A stretch of DNA of 64,000 nt from Pleurostoma richardsiae. Taxonomy: Eukaryota; Ascomycota; Sordariomycetes; Calosphaeriales; Pleurostomataceae. A program made the translations under genes and the position numbers. Location of the stretch: contig JANBVO010000053.1 in NCBI GenBank assembly GCA_030052745.1, positions 1 through 64,000 on the forward strand, in the 5' to 3' direction. Below, piece by piece: positions 11,477-22,464 of this stretch; within the stretch, counting starts at the first letter, position 1; every line of letters starts with the position of its first letter. Below the pieces are notes generated by a model. It made no database searches. It was not told the origin of the DNA and saw nothing but the letters and a program-made list of their open reading frames with translations.

Positions 11477-12390
11477 GCGAGCATGGCTGTCTGACATTCA
11501 GGCGGTGACCGTTCTGCAGGGCTCCTCAAGGTGTTTATGGAAGAGCCGACGACGACGGTGGGCAACCTACTCTGTGATCTCTTACCTGTGAGTCACGGGC
11601 TGTACGGGCTGGAACCTTCCTCCGGGGCTCTTCCGGGCCTCCTGGTTGGGGCATCCTGATCACCGTAAAACCTGGTTCAGCCTGAGTGCATATAAACTAT
11701 ATCCACCCACGTACAAAAGCCAGAAGGAGAACCTGGCATTATGGAGGTCGTGCATTGGTAATGAGTCTGGATAGAAGAGATCACCCTATAGTTGGGCGTG
11801 TACTCTGGGCGACGTGAAAAGGTGCTACGGGGCTGCAGGTTCTGGGTGATCTTTTGCTTTTCCCTTCAACTTCTGTTACATTTGTCTTCTAAGATGTATC
11901 AGTCTTTCTTCAGTCATCAGAATCCACGCAACTGCGAGTCAGCTGGCCCAGACACTCTGCTGAGATCTCGCAGATTGGGAGAATTGTCGTACATGTATAG
12001 ATGCTCAACTGCAAGCACAATAATACAGTTCTCCCAACAACATTTTGATATTCGATATCAAAACTTGTGCAATGTATCGCGCATACTCGCAGCTTAGGAT
12101 GTACATGCTAGACAACAACTTTTTCTTCAGGACAATACGTGTCACCAACTTTCTCTGATCGGGGTACTAGATTGTATCGAACCTCATGGCTCTCATTGTA
12201 GGTACAACTTTTCACAGCTAGGTATATAAATCAAGACTACCTAAAGACACCTTGCCGAGCCAGATATCATTTGTATAACTCGTGAACATCACACGTAAAC
12301 CATGACAAGTCCATCAAGGAGACCTCCACCTTCACCTCTCCCTCTTCAAGAGCGTATGTCCAGACTGGGGTAATGCCGCCGGCAAGCCGC
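11477..12390. other. Intergenic stretch
   Basis: No gene is supported, apart from the possible continuation of the small ORF up to about 11660. It contains a perfect palindrome at 12043-12063. Confidence 0.45.
12043..12063. repeat. Perfect 9-bp palindrome with 3-nt centre
   Basis: TTTTGATAT and ATATCAAAA flank TCG. It sits in AT-rich DNA between the small orphan ORF and the 3' end of the BIM1-like gene. It could form a hairpin or be a protein site. Confidence 0.6.
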
Positions 12391-13504
12391 CTAAGCAGAC
12401 CTGACCGAATGAGTCTCCGTCTGCTTCATGTTGGTCGTGGGCAGCGTCGGCTCGGCCTTGTGAGACTTGCGGCGGCGGAACACAACGAAGGCGATGGCAG
12501 CCACGATGAGGAGCGACGCGACGACCACGCCGACGGCGATGCCTGCCTTGGCTCCGCCGGAGAGGCCATCCGACGAGGACTTCGACGAGGTGGCGGCCTC
12601 GGTGGCAGAAGCGGCAGCGCCTGTTGCGGCGCTCGTGGCGGCCGGAGTGGCAGCCGAGGTAGCCGCCGAAGAGGTGGAGGCCGGCAGGGAGAAGTCGTCA
12701 GCGGTGACGTTGAAACACGGGACCTGGATGTCGAAGTCGCTGGCCTCGACGAAGGTCTACAGGGAGTTGCTAGATTAGCTATGGTTCTCTTTAGAGTAAG
12801 GAGATGGTCGGTGTAGGGGTGATCTTACAATATCGGCACAGGCATAGAAGGACTGGTTGTTGCCGCCGTTCTCGCTGTCGTACTTGGCCCAGTACTCGAG
12901 CTGGATAGTCGCGTTGGTGCCAGCAGTGACGGTGCTAGGGATGGCAGCGATCTTGTAGCACTGGTGTCCCGGCTCGACCTCGGCGACGTCCTCGACGATC
13001 TCCTGGGTGAAGTCACTCTGGGCAGTCGGGTCTACGGACATTCAGATATTAGCGACTCGGGAAACATTGTGAGCGACGTTTAGGGAAGTATCTATAGCAT
13101 GGGGTGATAGGAAGATACAGAGGGAATATGAGAAGAAGTACTAACTGCTAGAGTACGAGATAGAGAACTCAACATCGTATGCATCATCAGCGATGGACAA
13201 GGCAACGGAACCCTGGGCTGTAGTTTGATGTCAGCACGACTTTTCGTTGAAGAGCAACATACCTCAAACATAGATTTGTGTAAGGGCTGTTAAACTCACA
13301 TAGCGGGAAGATGGTGCGGTTTACAACACCGGACGAGCTGCCACAGGGGGCAGTGTTGTCTGCATCAGCGCTCCATGGGCGGTCATCCGGCCAGAGGAAG
13401 GCCACAGGTCCCATGATGGAACCCTCAGCGCCTTCGCCATGAGCCTCCTCAGCGGCCATGATGAGGCTGGGCAGGATCGCAAGGGACAAGAGTGCGGAGC
13501 GCAT
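12391..13504 (-). CDS. BIM1-like (X325) copper-protein relative with membrane tail
   Basis: Four exons (13300..13504, 13146..13217, 12829..13031, 12391..12756) give 281 residues with every phase matching. A signal peptide ends near LIMAAEEAHG. The domain reads GPVAFLWPDDRPWSADADN, then APCGSSSGV and NRTIFPLSQGSVALSIADD, EPGHQCYKI, NQSFYACADITFV and VPCFNV. Cys residues could form the paired disulfides of the family. X325 proteins are LPMO-like but mostly non-oxidative; some take part in copper uptake. After a Ser/Ala/Thr-rich linker comes a membrane helix (KAGIAVGVVVASLLIVAAIA) and the basic tail FRRRKSHK, so it is a type I membrane protein rather than an obvious GPI protein. The family call is from memory of the motif set; the cargo is unknown. 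Confidence 0.85.
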
Positions 13505-14606
13505 GTTGACTGTTTGCAGGATGACACTTGCAATATGCAGGAGATTAGGGGGCAGGGAAGGTTAGATGCAGACCTGGCGGGGGTTACGATGCAGGCGAGA
13601 TACTTATACTTTACTGGCGTTGTCATAGACGTACAGGTATGTAGGTAGACTAACAACGGCGCACGATGCATGTCCGATGCAGAAGCGGCCCAGGTAGGTA
13701 GGTGGGAGCTCTTCGATAACCGGCCGGACGCGGGCGTATCCAAGAAGCTGAGTGAGAGAACCTGTTCTCGAAGCCGTCCTCCTTGGCCATCCCGCCAACC
13801 TCGTTATTGGCAGAGCAACTTACCACCGTAGGCTGGATAGGGGCAAGGGGCCGTGGCGCCAAGGAGCCATGCGATGGGTTGATGGGTTCGCTTCTCCTCA
13901 TTCTCGCCGAGAGTCACCTTCCTGAACCGATGTTTCTCCATCCAGCCTTCTTGGCCCCAGCGCCCCATTTACGAGGTATTCACACGTGAAAATATCTGTC
14001 CCTAGCATAGCGACGTTGATGGTTCGTGAGGTCGTCTCCATAAGCATAGCCGCTAAGGAAGCATAAACCTAACCTTGAGCACGGCGTCTGCCCCTTCGGC
14101 TAACGGTCCGAGTTTTCATAGGCCTAACAGTTAAGGGAAAGGAACGCTTGGAGGCTGGAAGCCAGCCTGCCGAAGTCCCCACCCATCTCGCTCTCGCTCG
14201 TGATGGTGTAGGAGTTGTCGGGCGATGTCGCTTGCCAAGTCTGGGTTATCTGATGGCGCCAGGAGAGCGCTAATGCACTCGTGTCGGACAGGGATTTCCA
14301 TCTAATCTAATCAGATCATCTGATGGAACCACCATTACACACCTTCTCCACCATGGCCCAGCCAAGGTGACCGGATTCATCCTTCGCCAAGCCAATGGTC
14401 GCGAGAACTCGACCTCATCCGGGCTTGGGTGTGGCCGAGAGGCCGAGTCCGAGCCCGGGCTTGGCTCCAATGGTCGAACCTTCTGGTCTGGAGAGCTTGA
14501 GGCAGTTCTTCAGCCATGGGCATGTAATTTCGGTCCTCGGAGAGGTGTGCGCGTCTCCTTTGTTGACGGTGAGCAGGGGGCCTGCATTGCTTGCAGAGCG
14601 TACGTC
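13505..14606. other. Intergenic stretch between divergent genes
   Basis: This is the shared upstream region of the BIM1-like gene (minus) and the surface-protein gene (plus). Overlapping short frames look spurious. GTAGGTAGGT-type runs occur at about 13630 and 13690. Confidence 0.5.
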
Positions 14607-14612
14607 TATAAA
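14607..14612 (+). promoter_or_regulatory. TATA box (TATAAA)
   Basis: CTATAAAGC lies 148 bp upstream of the ATG at 14755, with a C/T-rich leader between. Confidence 0.5.
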
Positions 14613-14754
14613 GCCCAGATACCAAGCACACCATCTTATCCTTTCCGCTGCCCCCGACTCCAACCAGCCTGCAACCTGCCAACTGCCCCTGATTAGCACC
14701 TGCTCAGTCACTCGTTACTAGTTCTGCATTCCCTGCCCCCACGCACCCAACATC

Positions 14755-15619
14755 ATGCGCACTGCCCAGTCTTTCGTCGGCCTAGCGATTGCCGTCGCTG
14801 CCGCGTCCGCCACCGCTATTGGCAGTGAAGATGTCGTCTTCACCATGCTGCTGAAGCGCCAAGCGCCTGGCACACCAGCCTACAACTGCCACGATAACTG
14901 CGGTAAGCTCACACCATCTTCTGGACTAGGCTCCGGATAGTTGCTGACATAATAAATTCCAGGCCAGGCCATCATCCAGGCGAGAAACAGCGATGATGTC
15001 TGCAATGACGAGATCTTCTTGACAGACTATGCCAACTGCCTCCAGTGCTCCGGCCCCGACAACGAAGACATCTGGAAGTACTACGGCACGACTCTCAGTG
15101 CCTCCGCCTCCACCTGTGGCTTGTCGACCACGCCACTGTCTGGCGACCAGCCGGACGTCGGCGCTGCCATTGCCGCTGGCTCGAGCACTAGCTCGACCGC
15201 TGCCGCGACCTCGTCCGCGACGGCGGCTCCGGAGACCACTTCTACCTCTGCTGCGGAGGCTACGTCCACAACGGAGGCTGTCGAGACCACCTCCACAGAA
15301 GCTGCTGAGACAACGTCCACGGCAGCTGCTGAGACGACCACGGAGGCAGCGAGCTCGGCTGCCTCGTCGGCCACTGTCGCGACTAGCGCCGTAGTGTCGT
15401 CGAGCGTCACCGTCGCCCTCGGAACTGGAACGGGTGTGCCGACCGCCACCGCAACGGTGAGTCCTTCTCATATCCTTTCCGCATTAGTGATCGTATTGCT
15501 AACTAACACGTCAGACCTCTGGTTTGGTGCAGGTGACTAACGCTGCCAACTCCAACTCTGGCAAGGCTTTCGGCGTGGCGGGCGCCATGGCCTTTGGCGC
15601 TGTGTTCTTCGGCCTGTAA
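14755..15619 (+). CDS. Ser/Thr/Ala-rich cell-surface protein, likely GPI-anchored
   Basis: Exons 14755..14902, 14963..15456 and 15515..15619 give 248 residues with matching phases and consensus donors (GTAAGC, GTGAGT). A signal peptide (MRTAQSFVGLAIAVAAASAT) and a possible KR cleavage site precede a compact Cys-containing domain (YNCHDNCGQAIIQAR, DVCNDEIF, NCLQCSGPDNEDIWKYYG, STCGL). A long Ser/Thr/Ala/Glu linker with TTSTEAAET-type repeats follows, suited to O-mannosylation. The C-terminus (NSNSGKAFGVAGAMAFGAVF) is a hydrophobic tail after small residues, consistent with a GPI signal. The layout is typical of fungal wall proteins. No enzymatic domain is visible. The role may be wall structure or surface interaction; function unknown. 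Confidence 0.8.
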
Positions 15620-16713
15620 TATAGCGGCAGAGACTACTGCTCAACAACGTTGACTGTTTTCAGTCAAGGTGTACTAATAGTAATCCTGTCGGATAATATA
15701 TAAACTGTTCTGAGGAGGAAGCATCTCTTGTTTGCAGTAAGGCTATTGTACCAGCCGTTTTGAACTAAGAGATAGAAATATCCACAAGCCCTCAAACCTC
15801 AAGTTTGCAGGAACGAAGAAGAAAGGTGAAATGAAATGCTTATTGGCGCTCCTGCGTACCTGGGCCGAGTGGCCACTAGTACTCGCGACACTTAGGACTC
15901 TTCAAATCTGGCTCCATTTCCGTCTCTCTTTCGTGCAATGAGTTTGGCTTGTTGACGACTTCGCCAATTCCACAAGGCCAGACTTGCGAGAGAAAGCTAT
16001 GGAAGCGCAGTTTCAGTTGGTAGGGCTCCTAGGCTGTGCGCTGTGCAGTGTGCACCATGCCGCCCCTCGTGTCTCTCGGACAAAGAAGGGCCATAGAGAT
16101 CGCTGTCCGACACGGCCAGGCATCGGCAACAATGGAGATAGGGGAAGGTAAAGAGGGGCATTGTGTGCTGCTGCAGAAGGTCCCACTAAGCGCGGAAAGA
16201 GTTTCTAATTTACCGTGATTATGACGGATTCGTCCTCATTCCAGTGGAAGCCAGCGTTGGCGTATCCAGTTTCGACTATTGTTACTGTCTTACCTTGACT
16301 GATCTCATTGTCTCCTCCCGGTGCAGTGATCACTCATTCATTCTGATGGCTTTGAGTGGTCCTTACGTCTCACTCAGGCGCGTGGAGGAAGTCACAGGTA
16401 CCGGTTTCCGCCACCAGACTCGTGCTGAATGTATGGCTTCTAGTGACAAAGGGTGCAGATTGTGCAAGTTCCTCATTTTGATTGTCTGCAAGGAAGACTG
16501 TAATTAAGACCTGGGCTAATATGGATCACCTTCATATTTTCTGGAGCTTTCGAAATACATAAATATTAAAATATCTTATAAATATTGTGACTGCTGTTTA
16601 GCTGGCGTTGTACTCTTCTCCCTGACAACGAAGAAATCTGAAGGACTACTATAACAAGTTCGTGTACAGACGAGTCACACCTGCTTAAGCCATATAATCA
16701 GCCATTGCATTCA
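15620..16713. other. Intergenic stretch containing repeat copy A
   Basis: Between the surface-protein gene and the broken regulator. No gene is supported. The notable feature is the direct-repeat copy at 16295-16403. Confidence 0.5.
16295..16403. repeat. Diverged direct repeat, copy A
   Basis: Starts TTGACTGATCTCATTGTCTC and ends near CACAGGTACCG. It aligns over its whole length, with few gaps and roughly 80% identity by eye, to 23210-23320 in the same orientation. The two copies bracket the broken regulator/transporter pair. Confidence 0.8.
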
Positions 16714-18113
16714 AGGCACCAGCCCATATGTCAAGTCTGACAATTGATTCCAGAACTCAAGGCCTTCATACTGCTCCTCGCCATGGTTAACTACGGGTTC
16801 CACTAATGCCATATTTGAATTAGTGGCACCCGGATGGAGCTTCGACAAATACCAGTGCTCGATGCCTTGATATGCTTCGGCATACTCAGAGAAAATAGGT
16901 CGCCCGTGGAGGAGAATTCTACATCGAGGAAAACAGAGGCCGCTGGCTGCCTCGGAGAGTTTGTTGAGCTGCTGTAGAGTGTCCGGGAGGTTGTACATGG
17001 TCCGCGCGGTGTCCAAGTCCCACATTGTTCGGCATCTCAGGTGTGTAGGCTCAAGCAACCCATTCTTATCACCATAATTGAAAGGCTCGAATAAGCGGAT
17101 GCGGACTGCGGCGCAATGGGTTTTCAAGAGATCTAAATAAAGACGTCAGTGATTCCTCTGTATGGCAATTGCAAGGCACGTACGATTTGACTTTAGGTGA
17201 TCAGGTAGCTGGTGCACATACGCGTCCAACTCATTTCGAATGGAAGCGACAGCTATAGGGTGAAAGCCCCCGAAGGGCTTTCCGGAAGTGACCTCGATTG
17301 TTTCCCAAAAAGTATCTTTCACCTTTGTTGCGATTCGCTGTATGCATACAAGGTTCACCAGCAATGCGTCAGTGGGATATACTTGGTTCTGGATGAGCTG
17401 ATCACACCAGTAATCAAATTGGGAGATATATCTGAGCCTTGATCGCTTGTTGAGAAGACTGCTGAGTCTAATATAGTGATTGGTGAGTTTTGTATCAGCA
17501 GAAGAAAGGATAGGTTGGAAAGCTCACGTGGACGTTATGTAGTACACGCCCAAGACAGTTCGACGATCATCGCTTGTTTGTTTTGGTTGAGGGGGAAGGT
17601 CAAGACGACAGTCTGGTGTGCAACTTGTTGCCGAAACCAATTCTCAACGGCAGCAGATAGTTTTGGTTCCGGAGGCCGACAAATCAACAATATTGTCTTT
17701 AGCAGGAGCGGTTTGTCCTTATACATGTCGAAGGAATTGTGGCAGGGTATAGGAACGAACGGGAACTGAGGAAGCATGACTGTCATATATTCCTTGAGGA
17801 CTTGATCCGCCTCGGAGAACGAAATTTGAAATCCTGGGATGATGGTAAGCGAGTCATATCGCGATGGAGAGGGTGTTTCGAGGGGCTCTATCGATGGCAC
17901 TGAGGCATAGTCTTGGTACATGGCCGGTGTTGTCGCTGAGGGAATGCCATCGATGGACAACGGCGGGTGCTCAGTCGATCGATCGCTGCGGGCTATACGC
18001 TCTCGATCTGGACTTAGAATGATCATGATGACATCCAGCTTCTGTTCGATGACTTTTGCGTGATTTTGAAGGGGTTCTTCAAGCTTCTCGCAGTTCAGCT
18101 CCCTAGTTAACAT
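16711..18113 (-). pseudogene. Truncated fungal Zn2Cys6-type transcription factor
   Basis: The readable start, LNCEKLEEPLQNHAKVIEQK, resembles the linker after a zinc cluster, and ENWFRQQVAHQTVVL begins the fungal TF middle domain. The sequence then jumps frame to DDRRTVLGVYYITST, a motif that family members carry after roughly another hundred residues. This suggests an internal deletion with frameshift at about 17,560-17,590. Later exons read NKRSRLRYISQFDYW, YPTDALLVNLVCIQRI, then LFEPFNYGDK to a stop at 16711. Introns with normal borders separate them. No CX2CX6C cluster exists in the 166 bp before the divergent transporter, so the DNA-binding domain is gone. An unusual active protein or a mis-sequenced locus cannot be excluded, but three independent defects favour a relic. 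Confidence 0.75.
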
Positions 18114-18278
18114 TGTTGTTTCTCATTCATTGCTCCTTTGACCCCTTAATAGCAACTTATCATTCAATATCCTCGCGCCTGAGTAAGGTCCGTCCTAGAC
18201 CATCCTCTACCGGCCTGAAAACAACATCGCCTTGCTTCCCGCTCGATCCATCCCTCTCGTCTAGACAATACCGTCGAA

Positions 18279-21200
18279 ATGTATGATCAATCTTCATCTG
18301 ACGAAAACAAGACGCCTCCGCGCACAATAGCCATCGACAGTTCACCCTTGAAGTTAGACCGGACCGCGACGTTCAGAGACTACCTGGTCAGAGTTCTCTC
18401 CAGGATAGATGTTGGTTATATACTCACATTCCAGCGCATCTTCACATATGGAAATGCCTGGGACGTCATCGTTTACGCCGCCGATATGCTGGCTGCTGCC
18501 GGAGCTGGACTCACGACGCCCTTGATGTTCGTCCTATTCGGTACGCAGATCAACTCTTTCTTCCTGTAACCATACTTGACTAACATCTACGCAGGTGATT
18601 TTGTCGGTAAATTCAGTGGCTTCGTGAGTGGACAAGTTGATCAGGACCTCGGTGGGTTCGACGATAGTCTTGACCAGCTCTGGTATGCTATTCGCCTCCA
18701 CACCTTCTCTCAGTTATCTAGGAAGTCTATTAACGCGCTATAGCCTCTATGTCTTTACCTTATTTCTTGTGCGTTTCGGTCTCGGCGCTATCCACAAGTT
18801 TGCCTTTCGCATGACTGGGATTCGACTTTCGGCCGCAATCAGACTCCACTACCTCAAGCACCTCTTTGGTCAAAGCATCCATGTGTTAGACTCTCTGCCA
18901 CCGGGTCAAGCCGTCGGCACCATCACGGCTACCAGCAACATCCTCCAGCTTGGCATCTCCGAGAAGCTCGGTATTTTCGACGAGTACAGCTGTCTCATCA
19001 TTGCTGCTCTCATTGTCGCTCTAAAGTAGAACTGGGAATTGGAACTCGTTACATTGTCAGGGTTCGTAGTCATGGTGCTTGCTGTTGGAACCATCTTCCC
19101 ACTTACAGTCAAAGGTCAAGCGTGCCAGGCCAAGTCAGAAGCGCAAGCAGCGACTATCGCCAGCGAAGCGTTTGCGAGCATTCGAATGATAATGGCGTAC
19201 GATGCGCAACATCAAATTGTTCAAAAGGATGGCTTCTTTATTCAAGAGGCAAAGAAGCACGCTCGAGCTACCAGCCCGCTCACATCCCTCCAATTTGCGT
19301 TGACCGTAGGTGATAGGCACATGTCGGGAACCACCAACATACAGAGCTAATTTGTATAGTTTTTTGGTGTCTTCGGCACTGTAGCTGTCACCTTCTGGTA
19401 TGGCACTCTGATCTTTACCAAGAATAGACTGGATAACGTGGGAGTTATCATTGTGTAGGACGACCAACCCTTTTGGAGGCACTCTAGGGACTAACGCACA
19501 TATAGGGTCTTACTCTCCCTAACTACTATTTTCTTTTCACTTGACCGTGTTTCGCCACCTATGCAGGCTATTGGAAAGGCTACGCTGGCCGCCTGCGAGT
19601 TCTTTTCCGTCATCGACACTGCTCCACCTGAGAGAGGCTCGCTCAGAGAGCCCGAAGTCTCGGCAACCAGAGACATTATTTTTGACAAGGTTACCTTTGC
19701 GTACCCAAGCCGACCCGACCTCAAGATCCTCGACCAACTAGACTTGCGAATCAAAGCTAGAAAAATCACCGCAGTCGTTAGTCCATCTGGTTCCGGCAAA
19801 AGTACTATCGTTGCTCTCATTGAGCTGTGGTATACTCGTTCACAGCAGAATGTCATCGCCAAGGCGACACAAAAAAACAATAATCAAAAAAAGAATAACG
19901 TCCAAGGCAGCAATGACAGCGACGTTGAGCTAAGCACGGTTGAGTTGCCAGAGACGAAAACCGCAGTCGAACTACAAGGCACAATCCGGACTCGTGGCTG
20001 TTCGCTAGACGATATCGATGTTAAGTGGTGGCGATCTCAGGTCGGACTTGTTCAACAGGAACCTTTCTTATTCAATGATACCATATACGGGAATGTCGCT
20101 CATGGCTTGATTGGATCTCCTTGGGAGGGAGCGTCGCAGGAACAGAAGAGGCATCTTGTCAAGGATGCATGCCGAGAAGCATTCGCCGATGAGTTCATAG
20201 AGAAACTCCCCCAGGTATGCATTATATTTGTTCAGCAGTAGCGAGATTGACGACCGCTAATCAGTTCCTCAGGCATACGATACAAACGTCGGCGATGGTG
20301 GCGCCAGACTCTCTGGTGGCCAACGCCAACGCATGGCCATCGCCCGGTCCATCATCAAGAAGCCATCTATTCTTATTCTCGATGAAGCCACCAGTGCGAT
20401 CGACGTCCGCGGTGAGCGAATAGTACAGGCCGCCCTCGATAAGGCAGCCAAGGGCCGGACGACAATTGTAATCGCCCACCGACTGGCTACAGTCAAGAAC
20501 GCGGATCGTATTATTGTTCTCAAGAAAGGCATAGTCGTTGAGTCTGGGACACACGAAGGTCTCATCGCCATCAATGACGGCGTCTATGCTGGACTTGTCA
20601 AGGCCCAAGCTCTCTCTCTGGGAGACCCTGCACAAGGAGAGGTCGATGATGATTTTGAGGCTGCTGGGCTTAGTAGCCTGATCTCTGAACAGACTCGAGC
20701 AGGATCTGAGTACGGTGACAACCTCAGCGACATCTATAAAACTGAAGGTGGAAAAAGCCGTGGCTTCTTTACAATTTTGGTCGGTTTTTCTATGAGTCCA
20801 AGACGTACTGGGCTATCATGATTTTCTCCTTGATCACTTCCGGCGCCGCCGGTACAGCACAGCCATTATACGCCTGGCTCTTTTCCAAGTCCATTGATCT
20901 CTTCAAGTACCAAGAGAACCACTCTCGGCTCATGGACGAGGTGGATTTCATGGCTGGTATGTGGACTGTCTTTGCGGCTTCGGCAGGTATTGCCTACTTC
21001 TTGACTTTTGTCTCTTCAGGCCGCGTGGCCTCTTTCATCCGTGCAAAGTACCAGATGCACTACTTCGAGTCACGCATCTTTCAACCAGCGGCGTGCTTTG
21101 ATGAGGATGGCCACTCTCAGGGCACATTATCGTCTCGGGTCAGGGATGACCCGCTGAAACTGGAAGAAATGGTGGGCACCAATATCGCACAGGTCTGCAT

Positions 21201-22464
21201 CGCCGTGAGCAACATCATCGGCGGCATTGCCATGGCCTTTTCCTATAGTTGGAAGCTCACACTTGTGTCGATATGTGCCGTTGTGCCGGTCTGTATCTTC
21301 TCGGGCTATATCCGCTTCCGATACGAGCTCTTGTTCGAGAAGATGAACGATGAGGTCTTCGCAGAGAGCTCCAAATTTGCTTCCGAAGCAATTGGCGCCT
21401 GCCGTACTGTGGCATCCCTCACGCTGGAAGAGACCATTCTAACTCGCTTCGAGAAACTTTGCCGCGACCACGTCCATGCTGCATACAAGATGGCTCGTTG
21501 GGTCAGCATCGTCCTTGGATTCTCTGACAGCGCAACTTTAGCTTGCCAGGCGCTCATATTCTACTACGGTGGCCGACTTCTTGTCCGTGGCGAGATTGGA
21601 ATTATGGGGTTCTTTGTCTGCTTGATGGCCATGATGAATGCTGCTGAAGGATTTGGCCAGAGTTTGAGTTTCGGCCCCAACGTTGCCCAGGCGACCGCAG
21701 CGTCGAATCGCATCCTCGACGCAAGATCATCGCGCTTATTGGAGAAGACTGGGGAGGATGATATTCCAAACGCCGCAGGCGGTATCAAGATTGAGCTTCA
21801 ATGAGGCGGATATTTCAGATGTTGACATTTACACCTACCGCAAGCACCTATCCTTAGTCGCACAAGAACCTGCTCTCTTCCAAGGTCAGATGTCTCGCTG
21901 CCCCCAGCTTTCCTCACATACTAACTCCCGTAGGAACAATTCGAGAAAATATTCTTCTTGATCTTGATTCTAGCAATATCACAGACGGTGAGCTCCATGC
22001 CGCATGTCGTGATGCCTCCATCCACGATTTCGTGGTTTCCCTTCCCGAAGGTTATAATACGGATATTGGACCTCGGGGGATCTCCCTCTTGGGCGGGCAG
22101 AAGCAGCGTCTTTCCATTGCTCGTGCACTTATTCGCAAACCTCAGGTACTCCTTCTCGACGAAGCCACTAGCTCCTTGACTCGGAGAGCGAGAGACTCGT
22201 CCAGGCGGCTTTCGAACGCGCGGCTAAGGACAGAAATATCATTGCAGTTGCGCATCAGCTAGCTACTGTACAGAATACGGATTTGATATTTATGTTGGGC
22301 GAAGGGGTCCGTCTATTAGAGAAGGGAAGCCATTCAGCTTTTGAGGAAGAGAGGCACCTATTACCGAATGGTACGTCTTAAATACCAATCTTCAATTTGC
22401 GTAGGATGAAACAGACGGCTGACAAGAAGGATAGTGCCAAAGTCAGGCTCTTGACCAGGAATGA
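18279..22464 (+). pseudogene. Broken full-size ABCB-type (MDR-like) ABC transporter
   Basis: The layout is TMD1-NBD1-TMD2-NBD2, as in fungal multidrug and secondary-metabolite exporters. The start is MYDQSSSDENKTPPRTIA at 18279, and introns fit at about 18540, 18690, 19305, 19460, 20215, 21885 and 22371. NBD1 keeps [20 protein letters not shown] and IAHRLAT, but its Walker A reads SPSGSGKST. Lesions: in-frame TAG at 19027, where a Tyr-Asn-Trp motif is expected; one base lost near 20785 (VGFSMSP for an expected FFYESKTYW frame); about 80 codons with the NBD2 Walker A deleted at about 21800; one base lost near 22179 (SSLTRR for SSLDSESE); one base lost near 22340. The ancestral end is readable as GTYYRM plus CQSQALDQE and TGA at 22464. 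Five defects make function impossible as read. Confidence 0.88.

Noticed and set aside
16711-22464. RIP as cause of the pseudogenes
   Set aside because: The lesions read as indels and deletions; I saw no strong TpA excess or AT drop across the transporter.
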